NCBI RefSeq assembly: GCF_001887355.1
Contig: NZ_MPIN01000023.1
Location: forward strand, 1 to 64,000
Source: Cystobacter ferrugineus
GTDB taxonomy: Bacteria; Myxococcota; Myxococcia; Myxococcales; Myxococcaceae
Direction: 5' to 3'
DNA: 64,000 nt
The notes beneath the pieces were generated by a model. The model saw only the letters and a list, made by a program, of their open reading frames with translations. It made no database searches and had not been told where the DNA came from. Shown one piece after another: positions 44,576-55,715 of the stretch. A program made the position numbers and the translations under genes. The stretch's first letter is position 1. Each line of letters opens with the position of its first letter.

Positions 44576-45157
44576 TCACGGGTTCGGGTTCGGAGCGGGG
44601 GCCGGAGCGGCTCGGGGCGCGGGGGCCGCCGGCGGAGCCGGGGGGGCGGGGGGAGCTGGGGGCACTGGAGGGCGAGGGAAGGACACGGTGTTCATCTCCG
44701 CCTCCAGCTTCCGCCAGGTGTCGGGGCCGAGGATCTTCTTGATGGTCACCATCAACGCCACCCGGTTCTGCCGCACGGCCGTCTCGGCGCGGCCCACCTT
44801 CTCCACCAGCTCCTTCACGGTGGACTCATTGGGGGCGTCCTGACGCAGCTCCCGCTCCAGCGCCAGTTGCGTCCGCTTGTGCTCCGCCTCCAGGGAGATG
44901 AGCTCCTGGTTGGAGTCGAAGATGAGATCCTGGACCTTGCTCACCGTCCCCTTGGGCAGATCGAGCTTCTCCACCAGCTCCGGGGGAATCCCCGAGGACG
45001 CCGGCCCCAGGGGACCACCCCGGGTGCGAACGATGTGCACGGTGCGCTCGCCCCCGGCGCCCTTCTCCGCGTTGACCGTCACCACCGTCTGCTTGTCCTG
45101 CGCGAAGGCGGGCACGGCGGTGAGGATTCCGATGGCACACCACAGGTTCTTCAACAT
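44576..45157 (-). CDS. Periplasmic Spy/CpxP-like protein with Pro-Ala tail
   Basis: The 193-residue secreted protein has a signal peptide (MLKNLWCAIGILTAVPAFA-Q), an alpha-helical central region (LPKGTVSKVQDLIFDSNQELISLEAEHKRTQLALERELRQ... RQNRVALMVTIKKIL) like the CpxP/Spy/CnrX heavy-metal-sensor group, and a low-complexity Pro/Ala tail. AAGGAG lies 8 nt before the ATG. It is the third gene of an ECF-sigma operon and may act as a periplasmic sensor or chaperone. Confidence 0.75.
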   Translation of the reverse strand: MLKNLWCAIGILTAVPAFAQDKQTVVTVNAEKGAGGERTVHIVRTRGGPLGPASSGIPPELVEKLDLPKGTVSKVQDLIFDSNQELISLEAEHKRTQLALERELRQDAPNESTVKELVEKVGRAETAVRQNRVALMVTIKKILGPDTWRKLEAEMNTVSFPRPPVPPAPPAPPAPPAAPAPRAAPAPAPNPNP

Positions 45158-45186
45158 GGTTCCACTCTCCTTGGACTGACTGCGTT

Positions 45187-45771
45187 TCACTGCGACCGCG
45201 ACGGATGGATGACCCGGAGGGCCGTCCGGAAGGGCTCGGCGTCGAGCGCCGTGGAGTCGGGCGGACGCACCCAGGTGGCGAGCAGGCCGAAGGTGGCGTA
45301 CGCCCTGTCCTCGACGGCCGGACGGGTGCGCGTGTAGCCGTCCACCTCTCGCACCAGGGTCTCCAGCTCGGAGTCCCCCCGGGCCCAGGTGTCCGGGAGG
45401 CGCTCCCCGGTGCCCGCGGAGGGCTCGGCTCGCAGGACGCCCTCGAGCGGCACCCCCGGCCCCGGCTGCGGCGCGTGCTCCAGGGTCTCGTCGCGCACCG
45501 AGAGGGCGAAGACCAGGAGCGCCGCGGCGCAGGTGGCGCCCGCGCCGGCCACCCACTGGCGGCGACGCTGGCGGCGGCGCACCACCCCGAGGATGGCCTC
45601 GGGCGTGAAGGCGGGGGGAAGAGGTGGCTCGACGAGCCGCAGCCGCCCCGCGGAGGAATGGAGGCGGGCGAGCGCGCGGCAGTCCGCGCAGTGCTCCAGG
45701 TGGGCCTGGAGCCCCGGAGGCCGGGGCAGTTGCTCGTCCACGAGGGCCGCGGCGAAGTCCTGGCAGCTCAT
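45187..45771 (-). CDS. Anti-sigma factor with zinc-finger-like N-terminus
   Basis: The 194-residue protein has a ZAS-like motif (HLEHCADCRALARLH, HxxxCxxC) in residues about 25-40, one transmembrane helix near residue 82 (WVAGAGATCAAALLVFAL) and a periplasmic tail. It should hold the cognate ECF sigma factor at the membrane. It overlaps that gene by ATGA (45768-45771). Confidence 0.85.
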   Translation of the reverse strand: MSCQDFAAALVDEQLPRPPGLQAHLEHCADCRALARLHSSAGRLRLVEPPLPPAFTPEAILGVVRRRQRRRQWVAGAGATCAAALLVFALSVRDETLEHAPQPGPGVPLEGVLRAEPSAGTGERLPDTWARGDSELETLVREVDGYTRTRPAVEDRAYATFGLLATWVRPPDSTALDAEPFRTALRVIHPSRSQ

Positions 45772-46319
45772 GGGGTGTCTCCTCGCAGCGCGTCCGCAGC
45801 CTTGAGCTTCTGGAGCGCCCGGTAGAGGTGGATGCGGACCGTGCCGCGGGTGATGTTCATGGCGTCGGCGATGGCATCGAGGTCGAGCCCCTCGAGGTAG
45901 CGCAGGGAGAAGGCCGTGGCCTGCTGCGCCGGGAGCGTGCGCAAGGCCCGGCCGAACGCGAGCCACCGCTCGGCGCCGGAGAAGGACTCCTCGGGAGAAG
46001 GCAGGGGGGCGGGACCCAGGTCCAACACCTCGCGCAACACGTGCCAGAGCCGCCGCCGGCGCAGGTGGCCCATCGCGCGCGAGACGAGGATGCGCCGCAG
46101 CCAGGCCGGGCCCGCCCGGGGATCTCTCAAGGTGAGGCGTTTCTCGTAGGCATCGGCCAGGGCGGACTGCACCAGGTCCCTCGCCTCCTCGCCCTCCCAG
46201 ACGAGCCGGCGGGCCAGCCGCAGGAGCGCCGCCTGTTCACCCAGGACGAGCGCGTCGAAGTCGAGGGCGAGGCCCCTCTCCTCTCCTGACGTCTCCTGGA
46301 TGACGGCTGTGTCCTTCAC
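45768..46319 (-). CDS. ECF-family RNA polymerase sigma factor
   Basis: The 183-residue protein has sigma region 2 (LRLARRLVWEGEEARDLVQSALADAYEKRLTLRDPRAGPAWLRRILVSRAMGHLRRR) and region 4 (LRTLPAQQATAFSLRYLEGLDLDAIADAMNITRGTVRIHLYRALQKL). It heads an operon with its anti-sigma factor and a Spy-like protein, suggesting an envelope or metal stress circuit. A GTG at 46319 with AGGT upstream is chosen; GTG 46346 is an alternative. Confidence 0.9.
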   Translation of the reverse strand: MKDTAVIQETSGEERGLALDFDALVLGEQAALLRLARRLVWEGEEARDLVQSALADAYEKRLTLRDPRAGPAWLRRILVSRAMGHLRRRRLWHVLREVLDLGPAPLPSPEESFSGAERWLAFGRALRTLPAQQATAFSLRYLEGLDLDAIADAMNITRGTVRIHLYRALQKLKAADALRGDTP

Positions 46320-46451
46320 GGTGGGACCTCGCGACTCGGTATCCACACTGGAGGACGCGGGAGCCGCCCGGGCGGCATACCGCTGATTTTCTCCCCGATT
46401 TTTTCTCCGCCGGGGACCCCCGTCCCGGAACGCCTGACGGGGGACGTGCCC

Positions 46452-47039
46452 TCAGCCCGCGATGGGGCGCATCAACCGGACCGCGAGCTGGTTGTAGTGG
46501 TCGCGCTTCTCGGTGTCCCCGAGGTGCGCCCAGACCTCGGCCAGCGCGCGCGCCGTGTCCGTCCCGCCCGGGTGCAGCTCCAGCGCCACCTCCAGCACAT
46601 GGCGCGCGTGCCGGTAGCGCGCCTTGCCCGTCAAACCGATGCCCCGGGTGCGCTGCTTTCCCGACTCCTTCAGCAGCGCCTCGCCCAACTCGGTGATCTC
46701 CGCCGCCGTCCCCTCGCGCCAGCCGTCCTCGGGGTTGAGCAGTTGCGCCTGCTCCAGCAGGGGCCGGGCCGCCTCGGGCTCGTCCAGCTCGAGCTGGCAG
46801 AGCGCCGCGTTGCGATAGTGCTCGGCCGTCTCGGGATCCAGGTCGATGGCGCGCTCGAAGCATTTGATCGCCTCGCGCGGCCGGCCCAGGCTGACGAGCA
46901 CGGAGCCCTTGGCGCTGAGCGCCAGCACATGGTGGGGATCCTGGGCCAACACCCGATTGAATACCTGAAGAGCCGCCTCGTGGCGGCCGGCGATCGAATG
47001 GCTGACACCCTCGTTGAACGCCGCTAGCAAAGTGGACAT
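46452..47039 (-). CDS. Tetratricopeptide repeat protein
   Basis: The 195-residue protein contains about three TPR-like repeats in residues 1-110 (AAFNEGVSHSIAGRHEAALQVFNRVLAQDPHHVLALSAKGSVLVSLGRPREAIKCFERAIDLDP) and another helical pair near 140-180. It lacks a signal peptide and is probably a cytoplasmic scaffold. The partner is unknown. Confidence 0.85.
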   Translation of the reverse strand: MSTLLAAFNEGVSHSIAGRHEAALQVFNRVLAQDPHHVLALSAKGSVLVSLGRPREAIKCFERAIDLDPETAEHYRNAALCQLELDEPEAARPLLEQAQLLNPEDGWREGTAAEITELGEALLKESGKQRTRGIGLTGKARYRHARHVLEVALELHPGGTDTARALAEVWAHLGDTEKRDHYNQLAVRLMRPIAG

Positions 47040-47233
47040 ATGGCCCCTTCTGGCCGGGCTCGCGTTCCCCCGCCCGCGCATCCGGCAACGGTCTGAAACG
47101 AACGAAACCCGTAGCCTGACAGCATCGAGCCCCGGATGAGAACCCGGTCCGTGCACGGTCGGAACGTTTCCGTGAATTCAGCCCGCGCCCTCCTGGACCT
47201 GACCTTCATCCAGCGGAAAGCGCACCTTCTGAG

Positions 47234-47261
47234 CTGAACTGCTGAACGCTGAACCCTGAAC
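47234..47261. repeat. Short CTGAAC heptad-spaced direct repeats
   Basis: CTGAAC occurs four times at 47234, 47242, 47249 and 47256, with spacing of 8, 7 and 7 nt. It lies just past the 3' end of the epimerase gene. It may be simple slippage or a small binding array. Confidence 0.5.
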
Positions 47262-47275
47262 GAAACCGCTGGCCC

Positions 47276-48073
47276 TCAGCCGCCGCGGTCCACCAGGAGC
47301 GCCGAGAAGCCCGCGACGAAGTCCGGGTAGCGCGGCCGCCAGCCGAGTGCCTTGAGGCGGGCATTGGAGATGGCCCGATCTCCTCGGAGCGAGGGATGCA
47401 GCGAGGCCAGTGGCACCGTGGGAGGTGGAGGCACGCCCAGCCGCGCGCACAGCCAGCCCAGGGTTTCCGCCTGGGTGGCGGGCCGGTCATCCGCCACGCA
47501 GTACGTCGCGCCGGGGATGCCCCGCTCCAGCACCACGCGGAGGGCCTCCACCAGGTCATCCACATGAACCCGCGAGATGCGGCCCCCCCCACCCTCGGGG
47601 ATGCGGGCCGTCCCGGCGAGGACGCGCTCGTGCATGCCCCGGCCGGGGCCATAGATGCCCGCGATGCGCAGGCAGATGCCCCCCAGTGGCCGGTAGACGG
47701 CCTCCGCGTCGAGCCGTCCCCGGGCGTTGGGCGCCTCGGGCTGGACCGGGGTGTCCTCGTCCACGTGTCCCCGCGCGCTCCCGTAGACGCCCGTGGAGGA
47801 CAGATAGACGAGGCGCGAGGGGCGCGCCCGCGTCAGTGATTCGGCCAGGGACGCGTCGAGGCCCGCGTCGGGAGGAATGGAGATGACCACCTCGGCCCCC
47901 GCCGCCGAGGCCACGGCCTCCTCCAGGGACACGAGCGCGACGCCCACGCGCGCCAGGAGCTCCCGGCGTCCCGGGTCGCGCGTCACCGCCCGCACGGGGC
48001 GCCCTCGCGGCGCCTCCACGAGCGCCAGGCGCGTCAACGTGTCACCACATCCGAGCAGGACGAGAGGATTCAT
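47276..48073 (-). CDS. NAD-dependent epimerase/dehydratase-like SDR protein
   Basis: The 265-residue protein is a short extended-SDR enzyme with a YeeZ-like layout: nucleotide loop LVLLGCGDTLTR (an altered GxGxxG), LVYLSSTGVYG and LRIAGIYGPGRG. The canonical YxxxK is not evident, so a reductase role is uncertain. The start is at ATG 48073. Confidence 0.8.
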   Translation of the reverse strand: MNPLVLLGCGDTLTRLALVEAPRGRPVRAVTRDPGRRELLARVGVALVSLEEAVASAAGAEVVISIPPDAGLDASLAESLTRARPSRLVYLSSTGVYGSARGHVDEDTPVQPEAPNARGRLDAEAVYRPLGGICLRIAGIYGPGRGMHERVLAGTARIPEGGGGRISRVHVDDLVEALRVVLERGIPGATYCVADDRPATQAETLGWLCARLGVPPPPTVPLASLHPSLRGDRAISNARLKALGWRPRYPDFVAGFSALLVDRGG

Positions 48074-48237
48074 GAGGGCCGACTCCACGCGTCCCCTTCG
48101 GGCGGCACTTCGCTCCCGGCAAGCGGAGTTTCAGTCAGTGTCCAAAAACAAACGTTTGCACCGAGAGCCTCCACCGGCCCGCTCCGCGTGAAACGCCCCC
48201 ATGGCAACCTGAACTTCCCCCCCTGAGTCCCCCCCCC

Positions 48238-49569
48238 ATGAAGACCACGCTCGCCGCCCGCCGGGTCAAAAGCCGGGTCTTCTTCGTCTCCGCCGCGATC
48301 ATCCTGGTGACCTCGCTGGCCCAGTGCGCGTTCCACGGCTTCATCTGGGCGGAGGTGGGGCACATGGTGCTCGTCCAGCTCTCCTGGGTCGCCAGCTTCG
48401 TCCTGCTGGGCGTGGGGGTGGGCTCGGGGCACATGACGTCGGGGACGCCCGGCCCCATGTCCGGGCTGGTGTGCCTGGTGTGCATGACCCAGCTCACCCT
48501 GCTGACCGGAGGGAGCGAAAGCCCCTACCTCGTGACGCTCGTGTCCGTGCCGCTCCTGGTGTCGATGTTCACGCCGGACCTCCGGCTGCCGACGCTGGTG
48601 TCGCTCGTGGCGATGCTGGGGGCGATCCTGTTGATCAACCGCCTCGAGGGCATCCCACCGCGCACCTTCCTGCCCCAGATGCTCGCCTATGGGGCCATCG
48701 GCAGCATCGGGCTCTACGCGGGGAAGAGCTACCGGAAGCTGCGCCGGGCGGAGCAACTGGCGCAGGAGGAGCGGCTCCAGGCCCTGGAACGGCTGGCCGA
48801 GAGCGAGCGGCTGCGGCGCCACGCCGAGAGCGAACGCGCGGACATGGAGCGGCTGATGATGGTGGGGCAGCTCGCGGCCGGCGTGGCGCACGAGGTGAAC
48901 AACCCCCTGGCCTTCGTGAAGTCCAACCTGCACTACCTGCAGCACGCGCTGACGAGCACGGACAGCCCCACCGACGTGGCGGAGCTGCACGAGCTGCTGG
49001 ACGAGACGCGCCAGGGCGTGCTGCGCATCCAGCGGATCATCACGGACCTGAGGCAGTACTCGCACCCCATGGGCGCCCCCGAACAGGAGGGCTCGCCCCG
49101 CCAGGCCATGGAGGAGGCGCGGCGGCTGGCCCTGTCGCGGCTGCACTCCCGGAGCGAGGTGGTGTTGGACGTTCCCGAGGAGCTGCCCAACGTCCGGCTG
49201 GAGCAACGGCACCTGATGCAGGTGCTGCTCAACCTGCTGCTCCACGCGGCACAGGTGGTGGAGGAGGCCGGACCCGAGCGCCCCGCCCGCATCCTCCTGA
49301 AGGCCCGGCGGACCGCCCGCGACGTCCAGGTGGTGGTGGAGGACAACGGACCGGGCATACCCCAGGACGTGTTGCCCCGGCTCTTCGACCCCTTCTTCAC
49401 CCCCCAGTGCTCCACGAAGGGTGTGGGCTTGGGGCTCGCTCTTTGCCGGGAGTACGTGCTCCGGGTGGGCGGAACGCTCACCGCGGAAAACCGCCCCGAG
49501 GGCGGCGCCCGGTTCATTCTCACACTGAACCAGTCCTCCGCACCCTCGACGCTGAGCCGAGAGACCTGA
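48238..49569 (+). CDS. Membrane sensor histidine kinase, orphan
   Basis: The 443-residue kinase has five or six membrane helices in residues 15-160, a coiled-coil linker (about 165-205), a HisKA domain with phospho-His218 (AAGVAHEVNNPLAF) and a HATPase domain with VEDNGPGIPQDV and GVGLGLALCREYV. No regulator gene adjoins it. It resembles other myxobacterial cytoplasm-facing kinases in its HEVNNP motif. Confidence 0.9.
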   Translation: MKTTLAARRVKSRVFFVSAAIILVTSLAQCAFHGFIWAEVGHMVLVQLSWVASFVLLGVGVGSGHMTSGTPGPMSGLVCLVCMTQLTLLTGGSESPYLVTLVSVPLLVSMFTPDLRLPTLVSLVAMLGAILLINRLEGIPPRTFLPQMLAYGAIGSIGLYAGKSYRKLRRAEQLAQEERLQALERLAESERLRRHAESERADMERLMMVGQLAAGVAHEVNNPLAFVKSNLHYLQHALTSTDSPTDVAELHELLDETRQGVLRIQRIITDLRQYSHPMGAPEQEGSPRQAMEEARRLALSRLHSRSEVVLDVPEELPNVRLEQRHLMQVLLNLLLHAAQVVEEAGPERPARILLKARRTARDVQVVVEDNGPGIPQDVLPRLFDPFFTPQCSTKGVGLGLALCREYVLRVGGTLTAENRPEGGARFILTLNQSSAPSTLSRET

Positions 49570-49599
49570 GCCAGAGGCGGTGCTACAAGCGGCCGCAAC

Positions 49600-51321
49600 G
49601 TGAACACCCCCTCCGATACCATCCCCACTTTCGAACAACTGGGCCTGGATGCCCCCCTCGTGGAGGCGCTCAGCGCACTCGGCTACGAGGAGCCCACGCC
49701 CATCCAGCGCGCCGCCCTCCCCCCGTTGATCGCCGGCAAGGACTTGCTGGGCATCGCCGCCACGGGAACGGGAAAGACCGCCGCCTTCTCCCTGCCGCTC
49801 CTGCAGCGGCTCACCCCGGGTCAGCGCGAGCCCTTCTCCACGTCCGCGCTCGTGCTCGTGCCCACGCGCGAGCTGGCCATGCAGGTGGCCGAGGCCATCC
49901 ACCGCTATGGCCAGAAGATGGGCGTGAGCGTGCTGCCGCTCTACGGCGGCCAGCCCATCGGCCAGCAGCTGCGCGTGCTCAAGCGCGGCGTGGACGTGGT
50001 CGTCGCCACGCCCGGACGCGCGTTGGATCACCTCAAGCGCCAGTCGCTCCTGCTCGACTCCCTGCGCACCGTGGTGCTCGACGAGGCCGACGAGATGCTC
50101 GACATGGGCTTCGCCGAGGACCTGGAAGCCATCCTCGATGCCACTCCGCAGGAGCGGCAGACGGCGCTCTTCTCGGCCACCCTCCCCCCGCGCATCGCCT
50201 CCATCGCCGAGCGGCACCTGCACTCGCCCGTGCACGTGAAGATCGCCCGGGAGAAGCTGCCCGCCGGCACCGGGCCCCGTGTGCGTCAGGTGGCCTATAT
50301 CGTCCCGCGCCCCTTCAAGGCCGCCACGCTCGGACGCGTGCTGGACGTGGAGGCGCCCACCACCGCCATCGTCTTCTGCCGCACGCGCACCGAGGTGGAT
50401 GAGCTCACCGTGTCGCTCAACGGCCGGGGCTGGCGCGCCCAGGCGCTCCATGGCGGCATGGATCAGGCGCAGCGCGACCGCGTGCTCAAGCAGTTCAAGA
50501 GCCACGCGGTGGAGCTGCTCATCGCCACGGACGTGGCCGCGCGCGGACTGGACATCGAGAAGCTGTCCCACGTCGTCAACTACGACGTGCCCAACGCGCC
50601 CGAGGCGTACGTGCACCGCATCGGCCGCACGGGCCGCGCCGGACGCGAGGGCGTGGCCATCACCCTCGCCGAGCCCCGCGAGCACCGGCTGCTGCGCAAC
50701 ATCGAGAAGCTCACCGGCCAGAAGATCGAGCTGGCCACCGTGCCCACCGTGGCCGACCTGCGCGCGCGCCGGCTGGAGCTCGTGCGCGCCTCCCTGCGCG
50801 AGGCGCTCGTCGCGGGCGAGCTCGACTCCTACCGCTCCGTCGTGGAGAGCCTCGCCTCCGAGTTCGATCTGGTGGACGTGGCCGCCGCCGCGGTGAAGCT
50901 GCTCCACGACGCGCAGGTGGATGGCCAGAACGAGGAGGAGGAGGAGATCCCCGTGGTGAGCCCGCCGTCGGACAAGGGCCCGCGCGCGCCGCGTGGCGCC
51001 CGCTCCGGCGAGCGCCCCGGGCCCAGCACCCGGCCGGACGCGCCTCGCAGCGCCAAGCGCCGCGCGCCGCCCGACGCGTCCTTCGACATGGCGCGGCTGT
51101 TCATCGGCGTGGGCCGCCAGGCCGGCGTGCGTCCCTCGGATCTCGTGGGCGCCATCGCGGGCGAGGCGGGCGTGGAAGGCAAGCGCATCGGCGCCATCCA
51201 GATTGGCGACACGTACTCGCTCGTCGAGGTCCCCGAAGCCCTCGCGGATCAGATCGTCGCCGCGTTGCGTCAGACCACGCTGCGCGGCCGCAAGGCCCAG
51301 GTACGCCGCGATCGGGGCTGA
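49600..51321 (+). CDS. DEAD-box RNA helicase with DbpA-type RNA-binding domain
   Basis: The 573-residue helicase has Q motif (PTPIQRAALPPLI), motif I (AATGTGKTAAF), Ia (PTRELAMQV), II (VLDEADEMLD), III (SATLPP), V (ATDVAARGLDIEKL) and VI (HRIGRTGRAGREG). A basic linker (about 455-490) leads to a C-terminal DbpA-type RRM (MARLFIGVGRQAGVRPSDLVGAIAGEAGVEGKRIGAI). It should act in ribosome assembly or cold adaptation, like DeaD/CsdA. The start is GTG. Confidence 0.95.
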   Translation: MNTPSDTIPTFEQLGLDAPLVEALSALGYEEPTPIQRAALPPLIAGKDLLGIAATGTGKTAAFSLPLLQRLTPGQREPFSTSALVLVPTRELAMQVAEAIHRYGQKMGVSVLPLYGGQPIGQQLRVLKRGVDVVVATPGRALDHLKRQSLLLDSLRTVVLDEADEMLDMGFAEDLEAILDATPQERQTALFSATLPPRIASIAERHLHSPVHVKIAREKLPAGTGPRVRQVAYIVPRPFKAATLGRVLDVEAPTTAIVFCRTRTEVDELTVSLNGRGWRAQALHGGMDQAQRDRVLKQFKSHAVELLIATDVAARGLDIEKLSHVVNYDVPNAPEAYVHRIGRTGRAGREGVAITLAEPREHRLLRNIEKLTGQKIELATVPTVADLRARRLELVRASLREALVAGELDSYRSVVESLASEFDLVDVAAAAVKLLHDAQVDGQNEEEEEIPVVSPPSDKGPRAPRGARSGERPGPSTRPDAPRSAKRRAPPDASFDMARLFIGVGRQAGVRPSDLVGAIAGEAGVEGKRIGAIQIGDTYSLVEVPEALADQIVAALRQTTLRGRKAQVRRDRG

Positions 51322-51411
51322 ATGCCCATCAGCTGAACTCTCGTCACCTGAGATAAGCGAGATCGAGGTGAATCCTCGTGGATCAGGTTGAGGGGATTTG
51401 ATGGACTGAGC

Positions 51412-51428
51412 GTGTCGAAGTCCGACAC
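51412..51428. promoter_or_regulatory. Inverted repeat upstream of the polyol operon
   Basis: GTGTCG and CGACAC separated by AAGTC lie 75 nt upstream of the first polyol transporter gene. The size fits an operator for a regulator of the operon, but no regulator gene is seen nearby. Confidence 0.4.
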
Positions 51429-51502
51429 CTCGCCTCAAAGTCCCCCCGACCGCCCGACATGCGTTTCGCGTGTGTCGTGGCGCCTGTTCCCGGAGTCGCC
51501 AC

Positions 51503-52822
51503 ATGAAGAAATCATTCGCTGCCCGCACCGCTTTTGGGCTCGGATTGTTGCTGGGTTCTGGCAGTGCCCTGGCCGCCACCACGCTGACGATTGGCACCGT
51601 CAACAACGGTGACATGGTCCGCATGCAGGCGCTGTCGAAGACCTATACGGAGCAGCATCCCGACGTGGAGCTGCGCTGGGTGGTGCTCGAGGAGAACACG
51701 CTGCGTCAGCGGCTCACCACGGACATCACCACCGGGGGCGGACAGTTCGACATCATCACCATCGGGGCGTACGAGGCGCCCATGTGGGGGCGCAAGAACT
51801 GGATCCTGCCGCTGGAGAAGTTCTCGCCCACGTATGACGTGGACGACCTCATGCCCAACGTGCGCAAGCAGTTGAGCGTGGACGGCAAGCTGCGCGCGCT
51901 GCCCTTCTATTCCGAGGGCTCCATCACCTACTACCGCACGGACTTGTTCGCGGCCAAGGGCCTGAAGATGCCCGAGGAGCCCACCTGGACGGAGATCCGC
52001 GGCTTCGCGGAGAAGCTGCACGATCCCTCCAAGAACGTGTACGGCATCTGTCTGCGGGGCAAGGCGGGCTGGGGCGAGAACATGGCGCTCGTCACCACCA
52101 TCGTGAACGCCTACGGCGGACGCTGGTTCGACGAGAAGTGGCAGCCCCAGCTCGACTCGCCCGAGTGGAGCCAGGCGGTGAACTTCTACGTGGACCTGCT
52201 GAGCAAGTTCGGCCCGCCGGGACCGAGCAGCAACGGGTTCAACGAGAACCTCACGCTGTTCAACGCGGGCAAGTGCGCCATGTGGGTGGACGCGAGCGTG
52301 GCGGGGGCCTTCGTCACCGACAAGACGCAGAGCCAGGTGCCGGACAAGGTGGGCTTCGTCAAGGCGCCGCGCCAGGTGACCCCCAAGGGCAGCTCCTGGC
52401 TGTGGACGTGGGCGCTGGCGGTCCCCAGCAGCTCCAAGCAGCAGCAGGCCGCGTTCGACTTCATCCAGTGGGCCACGTCCAAGGAGTACGCCAACCTCGT
52501 GGCCAAGCGTTATGGCATCTCCGCGATGCCGCCGGGCACGCGGCTGTCCACCTACGCCAACGCCGAGTACATGAAGGCCACGCCCTTCGCGCGCGTCACC
52601 CAGGAGGCCATCCAGACGGCCAACCCCGACTCGCCCACGCTCAAGCCCGTGCCGTACACCGGCGTCCAGTTCGCCACCATCCCCGAGTTCCAGGCCATCG
52701 GGACGCTCGTGGGCAAGAGCATCTCCGGCGCCCTCGCGGGCAGCTCCAAGGTCGACGCGGAGCTGAAGAAACTGAACGAGTCCGTGCAGCGCACGATCAA
52801 GCGCGCGGGCTACATCAAGTAG
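51503..52822 (+). CDS. mtlE: Polyol (mannitol/sorbitol) ABC transporter, substrate-binding protein
   Basis: The 439-residue periplasmic protein has a signal peptide (MKKSFAARTAFGLGLLLGSGSALA) and the SBP family 1 fold (LTIGTVNNGDMVRMQALSKTYTEQHPDVELRWVVLEENTLRQRLTTDI). It resembles SmoE/MtlE polyol binders. It is the first of six genes in the order binding protein, two permeases, ATPase, polyol dehydrogenase and fructokinase, matching Pseudomonas mtlEFGKD...Z. Mannitol, sorbitol or arabitol are all possible substrates. Confidence 0.88.
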   Translation: MKKSFAARTAFGLGLLLGSGSALAATTLTIGTVNNGDMVRMQALSKTYTEQHPDVELRWVVLEENTLRQRLTTDITTGGGQFDIITIGAYEAPMWGRKNWILPLEKFSPTYDVDDLMPNVRKQLSVDGKLRALPFYSEGSITYYRTDLFAAKGLKMPEEPTWTEIRGFAEKLHDPSKNVYGICLRGKAGWGENMALVTTIVNAYGGRWFDEKWQPQLDSPEWSQAVNFYVDLLSKFGPPGPSSNGFNENLTLFNAGKCAMWVDASVAGAFVTDKTQSQVPDKVGFVKAPRQVTPKGSSWLWTWALAVPSSSKQQQAAFDFIQWATSKEYANLVAKRYGISAMPPGTRLSTYANAEYMKATPFARVTQEAIQTANPDSPTLKPVPYTGVQFATIPEFQAIGTLVGKSISGALAGSSKVDAELKKLNESVQRTIKRAGYIK

Positions 52823-52878
52823 TCACTCGCGCGCCGCTCCGCCCCCACCCCCACCGCTGACCCCCTTGGAGTACCTCG

Positions 52879-53760
<882 letters not shown>

Positions 53761-53772
53761 GACTCCCCCACC

Positions 53773-54606
<834 letters not shown>

Positions 54607-54618
54607 CGGAATACGTCC

Positions 54619-55701
<1,083 letters not shown>

Positions 55702-55715
55702 AACAGACCTCACCC

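Noticed and set aside
51322-51502. tRNA or small RNA gene upstream of the polyol operon
   Set aside because: No cloverleaf or convincing stem set was seen, only one short dyad.
48070-51624. Very long minus-strand open frame (over 1,100 codons) opposite the kinase and helicase genes
   Set aside because: It is antisense to two convincing genes with full motif sets, is low-complexity in His, Arg, Gly and Leu, and has no recognisable domain; it is a GC-skew shadow frame.
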